This document shows positions 49,151 to 60,189 of a stretch of 64,000 bases of DNA, in pieces. Source of the DNA: Sclerodactyla briareus (Eukaryota; Echinodermata; Holothuroidea; Dendrochirotida; Sclerodactylidae); contig JAODTK010005892.1 in the NCBI GenBank assembly GCA_026419785.1, forward strand, positions 1 to 64,000. Reading direction: 5' to 3'. How positions within the stretch are numbered: position 1 is the stretch's first letter; each line of letters begins with the position of its first letter. The notes beneath the pieces were generated by a model. That model searched no databases and had not been told where the DNA came from. It saw only the letters and a list, made by a program, of their open reading frames with translations. The translations under genes and the position numbers were made by a program.

Positions 49151-50299
49151 ACAGATAAAGTGATCCCAGAGGCAATCTCGAATGCAACAGACATTAGTAC
49201 GAGTGATTTCCCTAACAGCTTGTCTTGGAGTTTCGCCATTAGGGTGGTTCAGTCGAGGTCTTCAGTTGGTTTCCTGCCATTACCACCTCTGACAGTAGCT
49301 ATGACTTGATTATTGGCACATGATGGGATGTTTTTGATCTTGTGCAAGACACATGCACAAACTCAAAGGATTTTAACTTCGTAAAGGAAATAGTCATAGT
49401 TAACTTTGGGTTTTGACTGACGCATTTAGTTTTTCTCCAGACTAATTATATTAGCCTCTTTATAATTCATCATCAGTTGTCCTTTAATCTTGTGGGATCT
49501 GCCTTGAAGGTTATGGGCCTACTTCTCATCAAATTTACCATCACCGTAAGCAGAAGATGAACGATTGCTGTTACCTAGGGTTCGCCACCAGGTGCGGGAT
49601 TGTCATTGAGGGTGTGCTTTACAATGTAGCGGAAAAATGGTGCACGGTATCAATGTTTTCTCATGGCCCTATCGGTTACCTGCACCATTCACCTCAGATA
49701 TTTATCATTGCTAGAACAAGTTTTAAATTTACACTGATGTATAAAGTATTGCCCCATGAGGTGTTATGTATATAAACAATGATAAAGCTCATGATCTCTC
49801 GCAGTAACTATGGGAATGACGAGCATATGATGGTGCAGGCCTAAAACAAGTATGTTGTTGACAATAATCAGAAGACCAGATGACATCCACAACCTGTTTT
49901 TTTGCAAAAAATAAATAAATTGGCAGGTGACTGGAAGCGGCGGGTTCGTGGACGGGCGAGAGGCCTTCCAGGTATTGTTCCCATAGTGAGTGAGTGGTAA
50001 ACCGGACCCCGGTTGCAGGATTCACTGCTTTGTACACAAGCACATATGCTATGTGTGCACTGGAAGTGATAGGCATTCAAAACGGTAAGTGTCTATGGCC
50101 CGCGAGCTCGCTAGGCAGCCCAGCACTCTAGAACTGCACTGGGGACTTGCATGAGCGACGGCAAGGCGAGTTGCAGCAACAGTAACATTTTATGGCAGTC
50201 TATGGGGTGATAGAGTATGCTACGTAGGTCAAGGTGTCGCGGGGTTAATTCAAAAGATCCAGAAGCATATTTATTATGTGACATAACAATGATTAATTT

Positions 50300-50460
50300 A
50301 TTTTTAATAGCAAAAAATATGTCCGGCCCGGACCCGACAAACCCCAAACCCGAGGCCAGGAGCCTACGAGGCGATGGCCGCCGCCTCAGAGGCCGAGGGG
50401 CGGCTGCCCAAAAAAATGGCCCCTCAAGGACCGAGGGCGCCTCAATCCCTCCCACACTGT
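50300..50460. other. GC-rich islet of unknown nature
   Basis: A sharply GC-rich patch (GTCCGGCCCGGACCCGAC to GCGCCTCAATCCCTCCC) inside AT-rich flanks. On the plus strand it ends a frame reading PDPTNPKPEARSLRGDGRR, then GRGAAAQKNGPSRTEGA, with a stop; on the minus strand it is also open. It may be part of an element, a gene end or a CpG-rich regulatory patch; nothing decides between these. Confidence 0.3.
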
Positions 50461-51429
50461 GACATGAGTCTTTTAACCCTGTATGAAATTTTCAATGTAT
50501 AATTAATAGTAAATAATAAAAATAATACCAGCTCTAATAATAATAACAGTCATTACTCAGGAAACATTCAGATATTAGGAAATACAGAGTGCTATCAAAT
50601 CATACATGCTAATCCTTCGGTACTCACAGGCTGGATGGTGGAAATGGCTCGCCTATTCTGGCTACCTAATTGGCAAATGAAGCATCTCAAGCATGTTCAG
50701 ACAAAATGCTGGCACCCACGTTTTGGTAAGAGTACCGAAGTACCTCGTTCTCTCAAGTTCATGACCATTAACTTGAATCACTGGAGTGCCTGTGCATTCT
50801 CGCGTTGTTGTTCATGAGCGGAGTTGTGGTCTTAGACGCGTAAAAGGTTTAGTCACATGTTAACGCTAGTGGGATGCTTTATCTAGCTATAACTGTGCAC
50901 ACTGTTCGCCTCTGCTTGGCAAATGTACTCTCGTGTATCTGTTCTCATCGCTCCCGTGGAGACTGGGCATTTTGTGTGGCCAAATCTGAGTTGTTGAACT
51001 CTTGCTGTTCATGTGAGGAACTTTGGTACACGTGTGACATTCAAAGGGCATCTTAGACCCATCTGCATGTGCAGGCACTGTAGTTTATTAAGACTTAGTG
51101 TTGTTTTGTTGTTGAATTCTTTGCCACTTTGCCTGAGCATGTTAGGATGGTATGCACCCTAAGCAACAGTATATGAGCGACCTCTGTGAATAGCAGATAA
51201 TATCCCAAAATCTGAAATCATTCATGGAGGATGCTACGTATGCCGAGCCCCGAGCATTTTACAAATTACATCACTAAACACTACACCTTCAAATTCAATT
51301 CAATGGGAGTGAATGCTGCCCATGTCTACAAGTGTTCTAAGAATGTGACCAACGGTTATAAGTTAGCAATCAGACATTATTGGCCCTTCATAACCCACTG
51401 CCACTTATAAATCTCAGATCAAGGTAGAC

Positions 51430-51615
51430 CGTTCCACAGTTTTATTGAAATTAAACAAATTCGACCAAAAATTCATGGTTTGCCGAATCTGTGAAGTATG
51501 AAACTTACCCCATATTGGAACCTGCACCCCAACCCCGCGCCATTTGAACATCTGGCAATAACACAAAAAGTCCGGGTTCGGCCACCCCATCGCCCTTACT
51601 CATATTTCCAGGCGG
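51430..51615 (+). repeat. DIRS-like element, 3' inverted terminal repeat
   Basis: CTTACCCCATATTGGAACCT (from 51507), then CATTTGAACATCTGGCAATA and ACACAAAAAGTCCGGGTTCG, is the inverted partner of 58030-58137. The outer part (TGGTTTGCCGAATCTGTGAA, then GTATGAAACTTACCCC) is complementary to 51700-51757, so this end can fold into a hairpin of about 290 nt. Confidence 0.75.
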
Positions 51616-51694
51616 AGGCGTCCCAAAATTGGGGGCGAAGGCCAACGAAATCGACAGGGGAGGACGCCCGTGCTGGCCCGGAAGTGGGGACCTT

Positions 51695-51815
51695 AGGGTG
51701 GGTGTGTCCAATATGGGGTAAGTATTCATACTCACAGATTCGCAAACCAGTGTGAAGTTTGTCGAAATCTATTCAGATATTCAATTACCCCCATAGTGGA
51801 CCCTGCACCAGGGGG
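51695..51815 (+). repeat. DIRS-like element, internal complementary region
   Basis: TGTCCAATATGGGGTAAGTA, then TTCATACTCACAGATTCGCA and AACCA, is the reverse complement of the 3' repeat's outer end (51470-51522). The following AATCTATTCAGATATTCAAT, TACCCCCATAGTGGACCCTG and CACC repeats the outer end of the 5' repeat. A short block complementary to both termini and placed next to the 3' repeat is the feature that lets DIRS elements rebuild their ends through a circle. Confidence 0.65.
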
Positions 51816-51879
51816 GGGGACTAGCACAGGGCCACTGGTGGGGGTCCGCGCCGTCACGTGGGTATAGTGATGGTGGTGG

Positions 51880-53000
51880 CGGTGGACGTAGGACAGGCTC
51901 TAGTGAAACGCTCCTTCGCCGAGGACTGGGGTCCGTGAGGTGTAGCGCGAGGAGAGAAAGGTGGTTGGCGGTCTTCAAAGCCGCGCTCTCATGATTTCCT
52001 CCAGTGGAAGTTCACGCTGAAACCATGATCGAGACGGAGCATGTGAGCGTTACGGTGTGTGCTAGAGGAGGGAGCTCATGCGGTTTGGTGACATGTGGTG
52101 AGATGAGGGGTTCTGAGCCAGCGAGAAATGGTTGTCTTTCGAAGCTGGGTGAATGGTTGTCCTGGGGCAGCAAGAAGAGTGGTCATGCTGGCGACGGGGG
52201 CGAGTTGTCGAGATACCAACGGATAGCCCGAACCGGGCACCACGTTGTCCTCCTCTTGAGAGAGAGTATCGATGGTAGGAAGGTAGTAGATTTCCCTGAG
52301 GCGTGAACGAGGTCGACCTGGTTTTTCTCTAGAAAGTGGGTCCGGTATGAGGCGGATCCCGTCCCTGTCTGGCGGAGTACCATGGTTCGTTTGTAGTAAA
52401 GGGGAGTGGGTGAAGGCAGCTGCGACGGCGTGCTGACGCCGCTGCGACCAGAAAACACTACTTTGTGGTTAGATGAACGACGAGTCGAACGGTTGCATGG
52501 GCTCGTACGGCGACTCTGCCAAAATGCCGAGGACGTTCATGTGAGCGACTCCACGACGGAGATAAGCGCTTTGTTGGCGAGTCTCCTGTAAACATTCCTT
52601 GTAAGCGTTGTCGAATGATGTCGTCGAGCCATAGTAGTGGGCCGTCCTCAAAACCACGAGGGACCGCGGAAATGGCCGTCTGTTAATTACGGATAGTTGA
52701 CACCTGCCTTCCGTCAGTGAACAAAACCGCGAGGAATGAAGCAAACGTCTCTACGGATGCTGCACGGATCCACATTTGCTCCTGACGCCCATTCTCGATA
52801 CTTGGCAACACGAGAAGTCGGATGTGGCTTAAATTGAGTACCGTCTTGACGAGGCCGCGTGGTGCGCAGCCGGACGTGAAATGCCTCTATGTGGAGGTGT
52901 CTCCTGACACTTTCCACGCAAGGAAGAACAGAAAGATGTAGAGGGTTCCCGTGGTAGGGATCTGCCCGCTCTTCTGGGTCAACGGAGGCGGCGATCGAGT
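51880..53000 (-). pseudogene. DIRS-like tyrosine recombinase
   Basis: The N-terminal SAM-like part is seen at 52735-52920 (VESVRRHLHIEAFHVRLRTT, DPCSIRRDV, in the position of LRRHL...TTR-x-x-Y). The catalytic half has FSGRSGVSTP (box I Arg region, near 52450), VLRQTGTGSA, a LEKNQVDLVHASGKSTTFLP block and CPVRAIRWYLD (52215-52250), a stretch typical of DIRS recombinases. The HxxR and final Tyr region (52100-51900) is frameshifted; PHEL near 52080 may be the remnant of the His box. The enzyme joins the circular DNA intermediate to the target. Confidence 0.72.
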
Positions 53001-53399
53001 CGGAGCCTAAGGCAGGTCGGGTGAGCAGACTAGAAAGAAGGAGGGAACCCGTTGAGTCGGCAGCAAGGGGCCACCAGGAGCAACGGTGGCCTCGGAAGCC
53101 GCTGTGATGACGACAGAACCCGAGGAGATTTGGCTCAGTGGTGGGAAGGGTTTATTGCTAAAGGTTTGTCCCACTGTGAACGGAAGGCGTCGGTCTCCAG
53201 CTTGCGGGTGAACTGCGGCGGCAAAACCATTGGAGTTCAGTTTGTAGTTGTCAACTGTCTCCAAACAGGTCACGTCGGGTCGATCGAACACGTTGACTAG
53301 GTGGTTGTGGCCCATGCTGGGAGAGATCCCATTGTTCTTGTCAGGCGTGACAGAGCGTCCGCAGTAGTGTGTGGACTTGCCGGTAGATGAGTCGCAGTC

Positions 53400-53760
53400 A
53401 GCCTTATGTCCAGAGCGTCGAGAGGAGCAGTAGGGACATTATTTGTGAAGGAGGTTTGACGGCGACTTGGTGGCCACACTCTCTGTTGAGGTAAGTACGT
53501 TGAGCTGTTGTTTTTGACAAAAAACGTGAATCGGTGCCCTCGGAAGGTGAGACGACCAGTAGATAATCGCCCTGGTTACCGCTTCCGTCTCTAACAGGTT
53601 GATGTGCAGCGCCGATCTTCTTGGCGCCAAACCCCCCAGTCATCTGGTCTTCCATGTTGTCCCCCACCAAACAGGAGGCGTCGTTGGTTGATCGTCGTTT
53701 GAGGCCACAAAGGCCCGGAGGGGCCTTCGAGCGGCTAACCTGGGTAGCTCTGCCCACCAA
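53400..53760 (-). pseudogene. DIRS-like RNase H domain
   Basis: Joined to the reverse transcriptase. MTGGFGAKKIGAAHINLLET, then EAVTRAIIYW, places the catalytic Glu (N-x-LE-x-x-A), followed by TYLNRECG and, in another frame, PHTTADALSRL (about 53330-53390). That last stretch is the family's 'N-x-x-AD-x-LSR' Asp motif. It removes the RNA strand during reverse transcription. At least two frameshifts are present. Confidence 0.75.
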
Positions 53761-53989
53761 CTTGATAGGAAGGGTTTGACATCCTCGATTCAGTAAGATT
53801 GGGTGTTCCCGAGCTGTCGAGGACCGGGGGCTGGAACGGTCGCGCAGGAAGCGCTAAATCGGGCCGCAGCCGAAGTCTTGCACGATCGGAGAACGTTCTA
53901 AGAGACTCGCAGTCAGCCCAAAGGAAGAGTAAGCCATGACTTCGTGGCGACACGTTTTGGAGAGTAGGCCCGTGCGGCCGGGCTTGCCT

Positions 53990-54800
53990 GGACTGTGTGA
54001 TATTCGTCCGGTTGTTGTAGGATGGTACGGAACGGCATTGAGGTCAATGACTGCTCCTAGGTAGGTAATGGTTTGGGCTGGCAGAAGGGACGACTTTTCC
54101 TCGTTGATTAGCCCAGCCAAGACGCCGGAGAGAGTCCGGAGTAGGTCGATGACTGTCGCTGTGTCCAACGTGCTCGGGTGTGGGATTTCGCGACGATCGC
54201 CAGTCGTCGATGAAGAGAAAAACAGTGAAAAACCACCGCTGTGACGTAGATAGGCGAGAACGCTTCTGGTGAACCGGGAGTGAAACCGAGGAGACGTTGA
54301 AAGCCCGAAGGGGAGTCATCGAAACTGAGTAATCTGCACCCGGGTAACGAACGCCGAAAACGCCGGTCGTCCTGGGGATCCCAGGTGGAGGTAGGCGTCT
54401 TTGAGGTCGACCAGACATGCCCCAACCTGGTCGGGAGCAGGGGAATGCTCTTCTTCAGGGTCTCCATCCTGAAAGGATTCGGGTCTTGAACGGAAACGCT
54501 TGTGAAGGGCCGCAAGTTGAGATGGGGGCGCCACTGGTGGCCCTTCTTCGGCGCCAAGAAGAAGCAGGACCTGAAGAGTGGTCCCCCGGTGGGAGCGCCC
54601 TCCAAGGCCCGTTTGGATAGGAGGGCTTCCAGCTCTTCCTCCATAGCGCACCACGCCCGCGCGGGGTCGTTTGGTCTGGGTTGTCCTCTTGAGAAGGTCG
54701 TACAGGGCGGAGTTGCCGTGAATTCCACCGGTATCCTCGCGGTTACTGGTTCCAGCACACCAAACGCCGGGATGGATTGATACCCACGATTCTGCAAACA
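53990..54800 (-). pseudogene. DIRS-like reverse transcriptase
   Basis: Motifs appear in order over three frames. EEELEALLSKRALEGAP is followed by LFRSCFFLAPKK and WRPHLNLRPF (54504-54578), where the family has ...FLVPKK-x-G-x-WRPV-x-NL-x-x-LN. LVDLKDAYLHL (54382-54414) carries the first catalytic Asp of motif A, and LFLFIDDW (about 54200-54223) is the YxDD-type active site. INEEKSSLLPAQTITYLG (54050-54110) is the conserved WEKS-x-L-x-P-x-Q-x-x-x-FLG block. The residues needed for catalysis are visible, but frames change between blocks. Confidence 0.85.
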
Positions 54801-55260
54801 ATCTGCAGGCTCCCCCCCACCGGTGGGGAACGGCGGGGGGGGGAACCCCTAGGGGTTTTGCCCTTCCGAGGCTTGCGCGAGTTTTTGACCACCGCGCTGA
54901 CCTCCCTTGGAAGAGCGAAATCTGGTAGGTGCGGACATCCTTTATTCCCACCTCGGCGAGAGTCCCGGCGCTGGCCTGAACGTTGGCTGGACCCTTGTCT
55001 GTAACTCGTGATTCATAGACCTGGACCCGGACCAGACTTCGGACGACGCAGAAAGGTTGTTTTGGGGTAAGGCCCGCTTCCTCAGGCGACTTAAACTGCG
55101 TGGCCTCGGACTGGCGCGTCTTATCGCGAAACTTCCCGGCGAAAGAGAAAGAAGGATCGGTCCAAACAGTGGTTAGGTCGTAAGGATTCTTTCCTGGTGG
55201 GTGTCGGCCACTTGACGGAGTGAGGCCGACCCCCGATCCCGCCGCGCAACGCCCCACTTA
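54800..55260 (-). pseudogene. Linker between ORF1 and the reverse transcriptase
   Basis: Part of a 313-codon open frame (54316-55257) that is not one protein. The first half reads FRDKTRQSEATQFKSPEEAG and VYESRVTDKGPANVQASAG; later, the motif LVDLKDAYLHL appears only near its end, with out-of-frame translation of the polymerase between. The N-terminal part probably belongs to the pol polyprotein ahead of the polymerase fold. Function unknown. Confidence 0.4.
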
Positions 55261-55639
55261 CCGGGAGCCGAACTGACCACTATGGGAGCTGGTCATAAGT
55301 GAGCCATGACCAACGGCCCTGCGAGAGACTCGAGAGCTATGACGGTGCCCGTTCTCGGCGTTGTCACGCCCTGACGCTGCCCGCCTCCTGGAAGGACGTG
55401 ACAAGAATCTCCGCGACTAGCAGGAAGTGAGGCATACCTGAGGCTCTGTTCGAAACAACGCTGTCGACACGGAGAGGCAGTGAACAGTGTTTGTGTAAGT
55501 CCTGGTCGTGTGAAGGCCCATTTTGGTTTAGGACACCTAGCGACCGTCTGGCTGGGGCCTGGGCTGGAATGGCCGGAACCTAACAGTTCTGCCAGTAGGA
55601 CTCCTGCAGGTGAAACATCGCCGCCGGTTTCTTAACACC

Positions 55640-56720
55640 GGCTATCCAATTGCGGCTGCATCTGCCGTAGCTGACGAAAAAGCCTCGCCTCTACCGGCAT
55701 GGAACAGGGTGGCTGCACTCGCTCCGCGTTGAGGGAGCCTGGATGGACGCTGCTGCGGATGCTCAGGCTGTGGTGGCGGCTCCTCGAACTCGAGAACTCG
55801 ACGGATGGTAAGTACCCCCTTCTCGAAAGCTTCCTGTGGGATGATCATACCGAGCAAGGGCTCGTCTTTTTTCCCCCTTCGCGGCGTTCCCGAAGCGGGG
55901 TCCCGCCGCGGATCGATCCATAGATGAGGCGGGGTGTAGCTTGGCGCGCGGGAACGCCGGAGTACTGGCCCGGGTGTTGTTCTCAAGTGTCCGGGAGGCT
56001 GGAGTGTTGTGAGTGGGGAGCCATGAAATGGGAGAGGACGCACGAAATGGTCATCATGTCCGGTTGATTTGAGCGCTTGCTTCGACTTTTTTCGGAGGCG
56101 GACGATGAGGTCGCTAATCCGAGCGTACGGATGGGAAGATCTGCGACGACGACGACCCTTATGGCCCTTGTGTCTAATGTGTTGCCCCGGTATAAGACCT
56201 GCGGCTTCCTACGCCTATCGAGCGACGTGAAGTCAGAGGAACGCGAGGGAGAAAGGTCAGGTGCCTCCGTGTAGGAGACTCTAGGAGGTCTTGTGCCGCT
56301 TCCAACTCGCTATGGTCGATGTGAGAAGAGGCTGCCGGCGATCCCGGATGGAACTGTGATACCTGCTGGGTCCCGGTGGTCTGGAGCAGCCCATGGACCG
56401 TGGGGGGATGCGGTCTGGCAAGTGGGTCTGAACGCCTCCCGGGTTGGCCGGCTGTGGTCCGGAATCCAGCGGCCAAGACCGGGCCGTCCGGCCGGCCCGG
56501 GTTGAGTGCACGGCGCACCGGCAACCGGCCGTGACGGGCGGGTTCCGGCAGTCCAACCGAGGATCACCACGGCCGGACCAGGTTGGGTCGGCTCCCTCCG
56601 CGACGGGAGGGCCTACGGCCGGAAAGGGGGTTACGGCACCCAGCCGGAACCGCACCGCAGGGTCGGTGTGAGAAAAACAGCCGAAGTGAATCGCGGGTTC
56701 TTTAGGATATCCGGTCAAGC
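55640..56720 (-). pseudogene. DIRS-like ORF1 (gag-like) remnant
   Basis: Proline- and arginine-rich frames at 56174-56718 and 55642-56043 precede the polymerase, the place of ORF1 in DIRS elements. One stretch (DEPLLGMIIPQEAFEKGV, then LTIRRVLEFEEPPP) looks like structured protein followed by a Pro/Gln-rich tail. ORF1 proteins are poorly conserved, so the call rests on position and composition. Between 55270 and 55640 only short broken frames are seen. Confidence 0.4.
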
Positions 56721-57219
56721 TCCTCGAGACGGATGAACCAGAGCTCTGTGGCCAGGGGTGCCGGATCCACCGGGCTTACACACCCCTGCCCCCGAAGGGG
56801 CTAGCTCGGCGTCTTCTGACACAGGCATCCACCCTTTTCTTTCCAGAGGTCTCATGGAGGCTGACCCGAGAGATGACGAACCCCTCTGGCGACGATCCCC
56901 GGCCTTCATTCACTCCCACGCCGTGATGTCCGCAAAAATGGATGTCGGGCACGGCATACAAATTCACACTCTACTCCTCGAGCAAGGTCTGCAGCGGAAC
57001 AGGAGTAGGATTGTTTATCCCAGGAAGTGAAGGGCTTGAAGATCCTGCATACGTACATCTCGCCATACCTGAGAGGGGACGCTAAAGGAAAACTGTCTTA
57101 AGGGTTGATCCTTCTCCACCCACGGACATAAGACAATACATGCAATGTGGAATACATACGTAGCGATGTTACATACAGACATGTTAAAGGCACATTAACG
57201 TGTCGAACAGGGATGGAGG

Positions 57220-57395
57220 GAAAACAGGGCAATGTAACAAACATTTCATGCAAAGCCCATAATATATGTGATCACACATATAACATTGTCGATCAGAGAT
57301 GAGATGGGAACACATTGGCAAAGGGTAACAAACATTAGTGCAACAGCCCATAAAATATATGAATCACCGTTAACAATAGTCGATCAGAGAAGGAG
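57220..57395. repeat. Short tandem repeat inside the DIRS-like element
   Basis: Two units of about 95 bp: GGGCAATGTAACAAACATT...GCCCATAATATATGTGATCA and AAGGGTAACAAACATTAGTG...GCCCATAAAATATATGAATC, each followed by GTCGATCAGAGA. It lies in the 5' non-coding part of the element. Confidence 0.65.
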
Positions 57396-58019
57396 TTGCA
57401 ATGAGCAATACGGACAGTCTCAACCAAATAGAGAACATACGATACGAAGGTATCGCGGCTCACACCCGAAAGGCAACGAGCGATAAATCAAGCACATTAA
57501 TAATACACGATGATCAGGTACTTCTCGAGGTCCCGTTTCCCCGCTCTCACTCGATTTACGTAAAAGATCCTAGCGTTGCGCGCAGGGACCAAAACCCCCC
57601 AACCCAGGGAGGAGGGAGGGAAGGAGGGGAAACCCGGGGAAGGAGGAACGGACGGGAGAAGGGGGGGGGGGGGCAGGCGGTAGGGAAGCACCCAGACAAC
57701 AAGTCCCGGCCGAGGCTGAACTAACGCAATACGTGCCTAAGTTCAAACAACGTGAACGTTAGGCAAAGAGGGGAAACATGACAAGTCATTGCGCTAGGAA
57801 CAGGTAGGCTACGAAGAAGGACTTACGCAAATCAAGAGCGAGAGAGGGGGAGAAGTCTTCCAAAAACGACATAAACTGCAAGGATTACTCGTATGGAATA
57901 GGTCGAGATCAACTGTAAACAGCTTGATCCACGAAGTGTAACGATGATTGAAGTCGCATAACGAAATCTTGAAGGTGAAAGTCTTGATGGAATTTCTAAG
58001 CCAAGATGCCTCAAATTTG

Positions 58020-58160
58020 AAGAAACGTCTGGCCAAAATGAGAAGGGCGATGGGGTGGCCAACCCGGACTTTTGTGTTATTGCCAGATGTTCAATGGCGC
58101 GGGGGTGGGGATGCAGGGTCCAATATGGGGGTAAGGGAATAATCTGAAATAGATTACTAA
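58020..58160 (-). repeat. DIRS-like element, 5' inverted terminal repeat
   Basis: In minus sense it contains CTTACCCCCATATTGGACCC, TGCATCCCCACCCCCGCGCC, ATTGAACATCTGGCAATAAC and ACAAAAGTCCGGGTTGGCC. This matches the plus-strand sequence at 51507-51615 over about 105 bp with a few indels, giving an inverted pair. Outward of CTTACC, similarity to the internal region at 51755-51790 continues (AATCTATTTCAGATTATTC). Confidence 0.8.
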
Positions 58161-58799
58161 TTTGCATGACTATGCAAATTAGAACCATGAAAATAACCTC
58201 AATGGATAACCACAACTAGCATTGTTAAAACTATGCAGGGTGTACTGAGATGATGGCAGACCACATCCATCAGGTTTCATGAAAATCAGACTACATGTGT
58301 TGCCACATTTTGAGGATCAGGGAGCAAAGTAAGCCTCATCAATGAACCCTGCCATATGATTTTGAATCGTCTCCTCTCGAATACTGCTCAATGATTCTCA
58401 AGGCAGAGGTGCTGACCATTACCACCAACTGCTCACGGGACCGCCATTCTGCGGTACGCCTCCTCAGAGGTATGATCAGTCAATTATCAGGATTTGACCA
58501 CCTTCCTCAGAACCTGGATGAGTGGAAGACTCATGTACAAACATGACTGCTCACAGCCGACCGACGAGACCTATCGCAAATATCATGACACAAACTCCAG
58601 AAACACAGGCATGAGTCTACGATTAAGCGAATCCATGAAATTAAGACCAAGTCCGCGCCAATTGAAACTCAATACAGCTATTAGGGGAACAAAAAACAAC
58701 TGGTTGACTGCTGGAAACCGGAATGGCATGCTTGCGAACAGACGTCACGTACCTGTGTACTACACTCTGCCACTCTTCTGTGTTTGCATCAGACACCAG

Positions 58800-59120
58800 T
58801 TTTGATCCATCGCGAGTTGACTCTGAATTTATGTTCAAAATTCTCAGGACTGAAGGTAGACTTTTTCCACCTACTGTAGTTTCGTGGAAATCCAACATAC
58901 TTGAAAAAATCCATTTCTGCAAATAAACTACGGTCACTACTCACTTAGCATATTCCTCCCAAATCTATCAGTTCGTCTACCTTAATACTAGTGCCAGAAG
59001 ACATCACAATATCTTTCATGATTTTCTGTAACTTGCTAACAATTCCATAAAATAGACTAATCGCCTATTCATTTCATGCTATTTGTCAGTAAATTGTGCT
59101 CAAAATCTATTCATCTCATG
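58800..59120 (+). repeat. Interspersed repeat family R1, fragment
   Basis: TTTCGTGGAAATCCAACATA, CACTTAGCATATTCCTCCCA, CATTTCATGC and CTCAAAATCTATTCATC follow the R1 block order in diverged form. From 59120 to 60190 I see only AT-rich sequence without a recognisable gene; 59560-59590 has a 23 bp direct repeat (GTGGCCRAAACATCCA). Confidence 0.4.
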
Positions 59121-60189
59121 TTCATCCCACTCTCATGCCCATCAAAATTCATAACACGACACCAATGGTGCTGTAGGTCAAACTCAAATAAATGCTCATA
59201 ATATTTCACTTCAGATCATCAGGAGCATTATGACATATGGGAACTTTCATGTGTAAAGCGTGTTGGGATTCGTGTAGTCTTTGACCTATCCTGGATATGG
59301 TCAATGATTGTTATTCAGCACCTCAGGCTCATACAACACCTGAGTTTAGAGAAAACCATGTTAATTAAGTAAGTCTTTAAAAAAGCCTTGACAATTTTTT
59401 GGGCTCAAATACACTGCTTGTCCTTCTTATTAGGTGGCGTTGTATCGAGAATATTCGAGCGTTCTATGGTTGGATCAGGTCACACAGATTGCATTAGCGC
59501 CGGTATCATGGAATGAATATCAGGAGTATGTTGGTTATATTTAAGGCTGGTGGCCAAAACATCCAGCCGTGGTGGCCGAAACATCCATGGATACAGGTTA
59601 GCTGAATGGGTTACTTGGCTGAAACGGTTGTTGCCTAAAACTTGTAGAAAGCAGTAGGTTGAACTAAGGCATACAAACCAAAGAAATGTGGGGCCATATG
59701 CCCGTGCGCCTGAGCCCTATTTACCAGTCCTCAACAGAGGACTAAATACTCCCAATGTTAACAATGTCTGTTATGTGGACGTGTGTGTAACCCACTGAAC
59801 ACACAGTCAGTCATTGAGGATTAAACGTACTGACTACTGTAGTTTAACTTTAACAGTTTCTCATTTAGCCCAACTTTAGCCACCAAGGCCAGGCTTAACT
59901 TAGGCAAAGTAAAAATAAATGAACATATGATAGTCCCTCCCGATATATATGACAGGGAAATTTACACATTCTTGTATTATTTTGTAAACGTTCAATTGTT
60001 CAGAAAGATGTTTCCAAGGGGTACAAGGCGATCACCCCCAGTGTCCCACCTACTGGTTGCACGATTTTAATGGTTGGTTTAATGGTTTTTCTATTAGCCA
60101 CAATGCAAACAATTACAAGCATCCCAGTCTGCTCCCAGATTTCTGTATCAGCATGTAATAGGAACAGCTTTAATAACCAGTGATGAACA

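Larger units (their letters stand above)
51430..58160 (-). mobile_element. DIRS-like tyrosine-recombinase retrotransposon, nearly full length
   Basis: A GC-rich block reading on the minus strand, with in order gag-like sequence (about 56.7-55.6 kb), reverse transcriptase (54.8-54.0), RNase H (53.76-53.4) and a YR recombinase (53.0-51.9). Inverted terminal repeats lie at 58020-58160 and 51430-51615, and complementary sequence lies just inside the 3' repeat (51695-51815). This is the layout of DIRS-type elements, which integrate through a circular intermediate using a tyrosine recombinase and so lack a DDE integrase and target duplications. Ngaro-type elements instead have split direct repeats. 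Frameshifts and stops are frequent, so it is inactive as assembled. No Dam-like methylase, often present in DIRS elements, was recognised. Confidence 0.8.

Noticed and set aside
54316-55257. 313-codon minus-strand open frame, the longest in the window, as a single novel protein
   Set aside because: Only its last part is in the correct reverse transcriptase frame (LVDLKDAYLHL). The middle is an off-frame translation of the DIRS-like polymerase, whose true frame gives FFLAPKKGHQWRPHLNLRPF at the same place.
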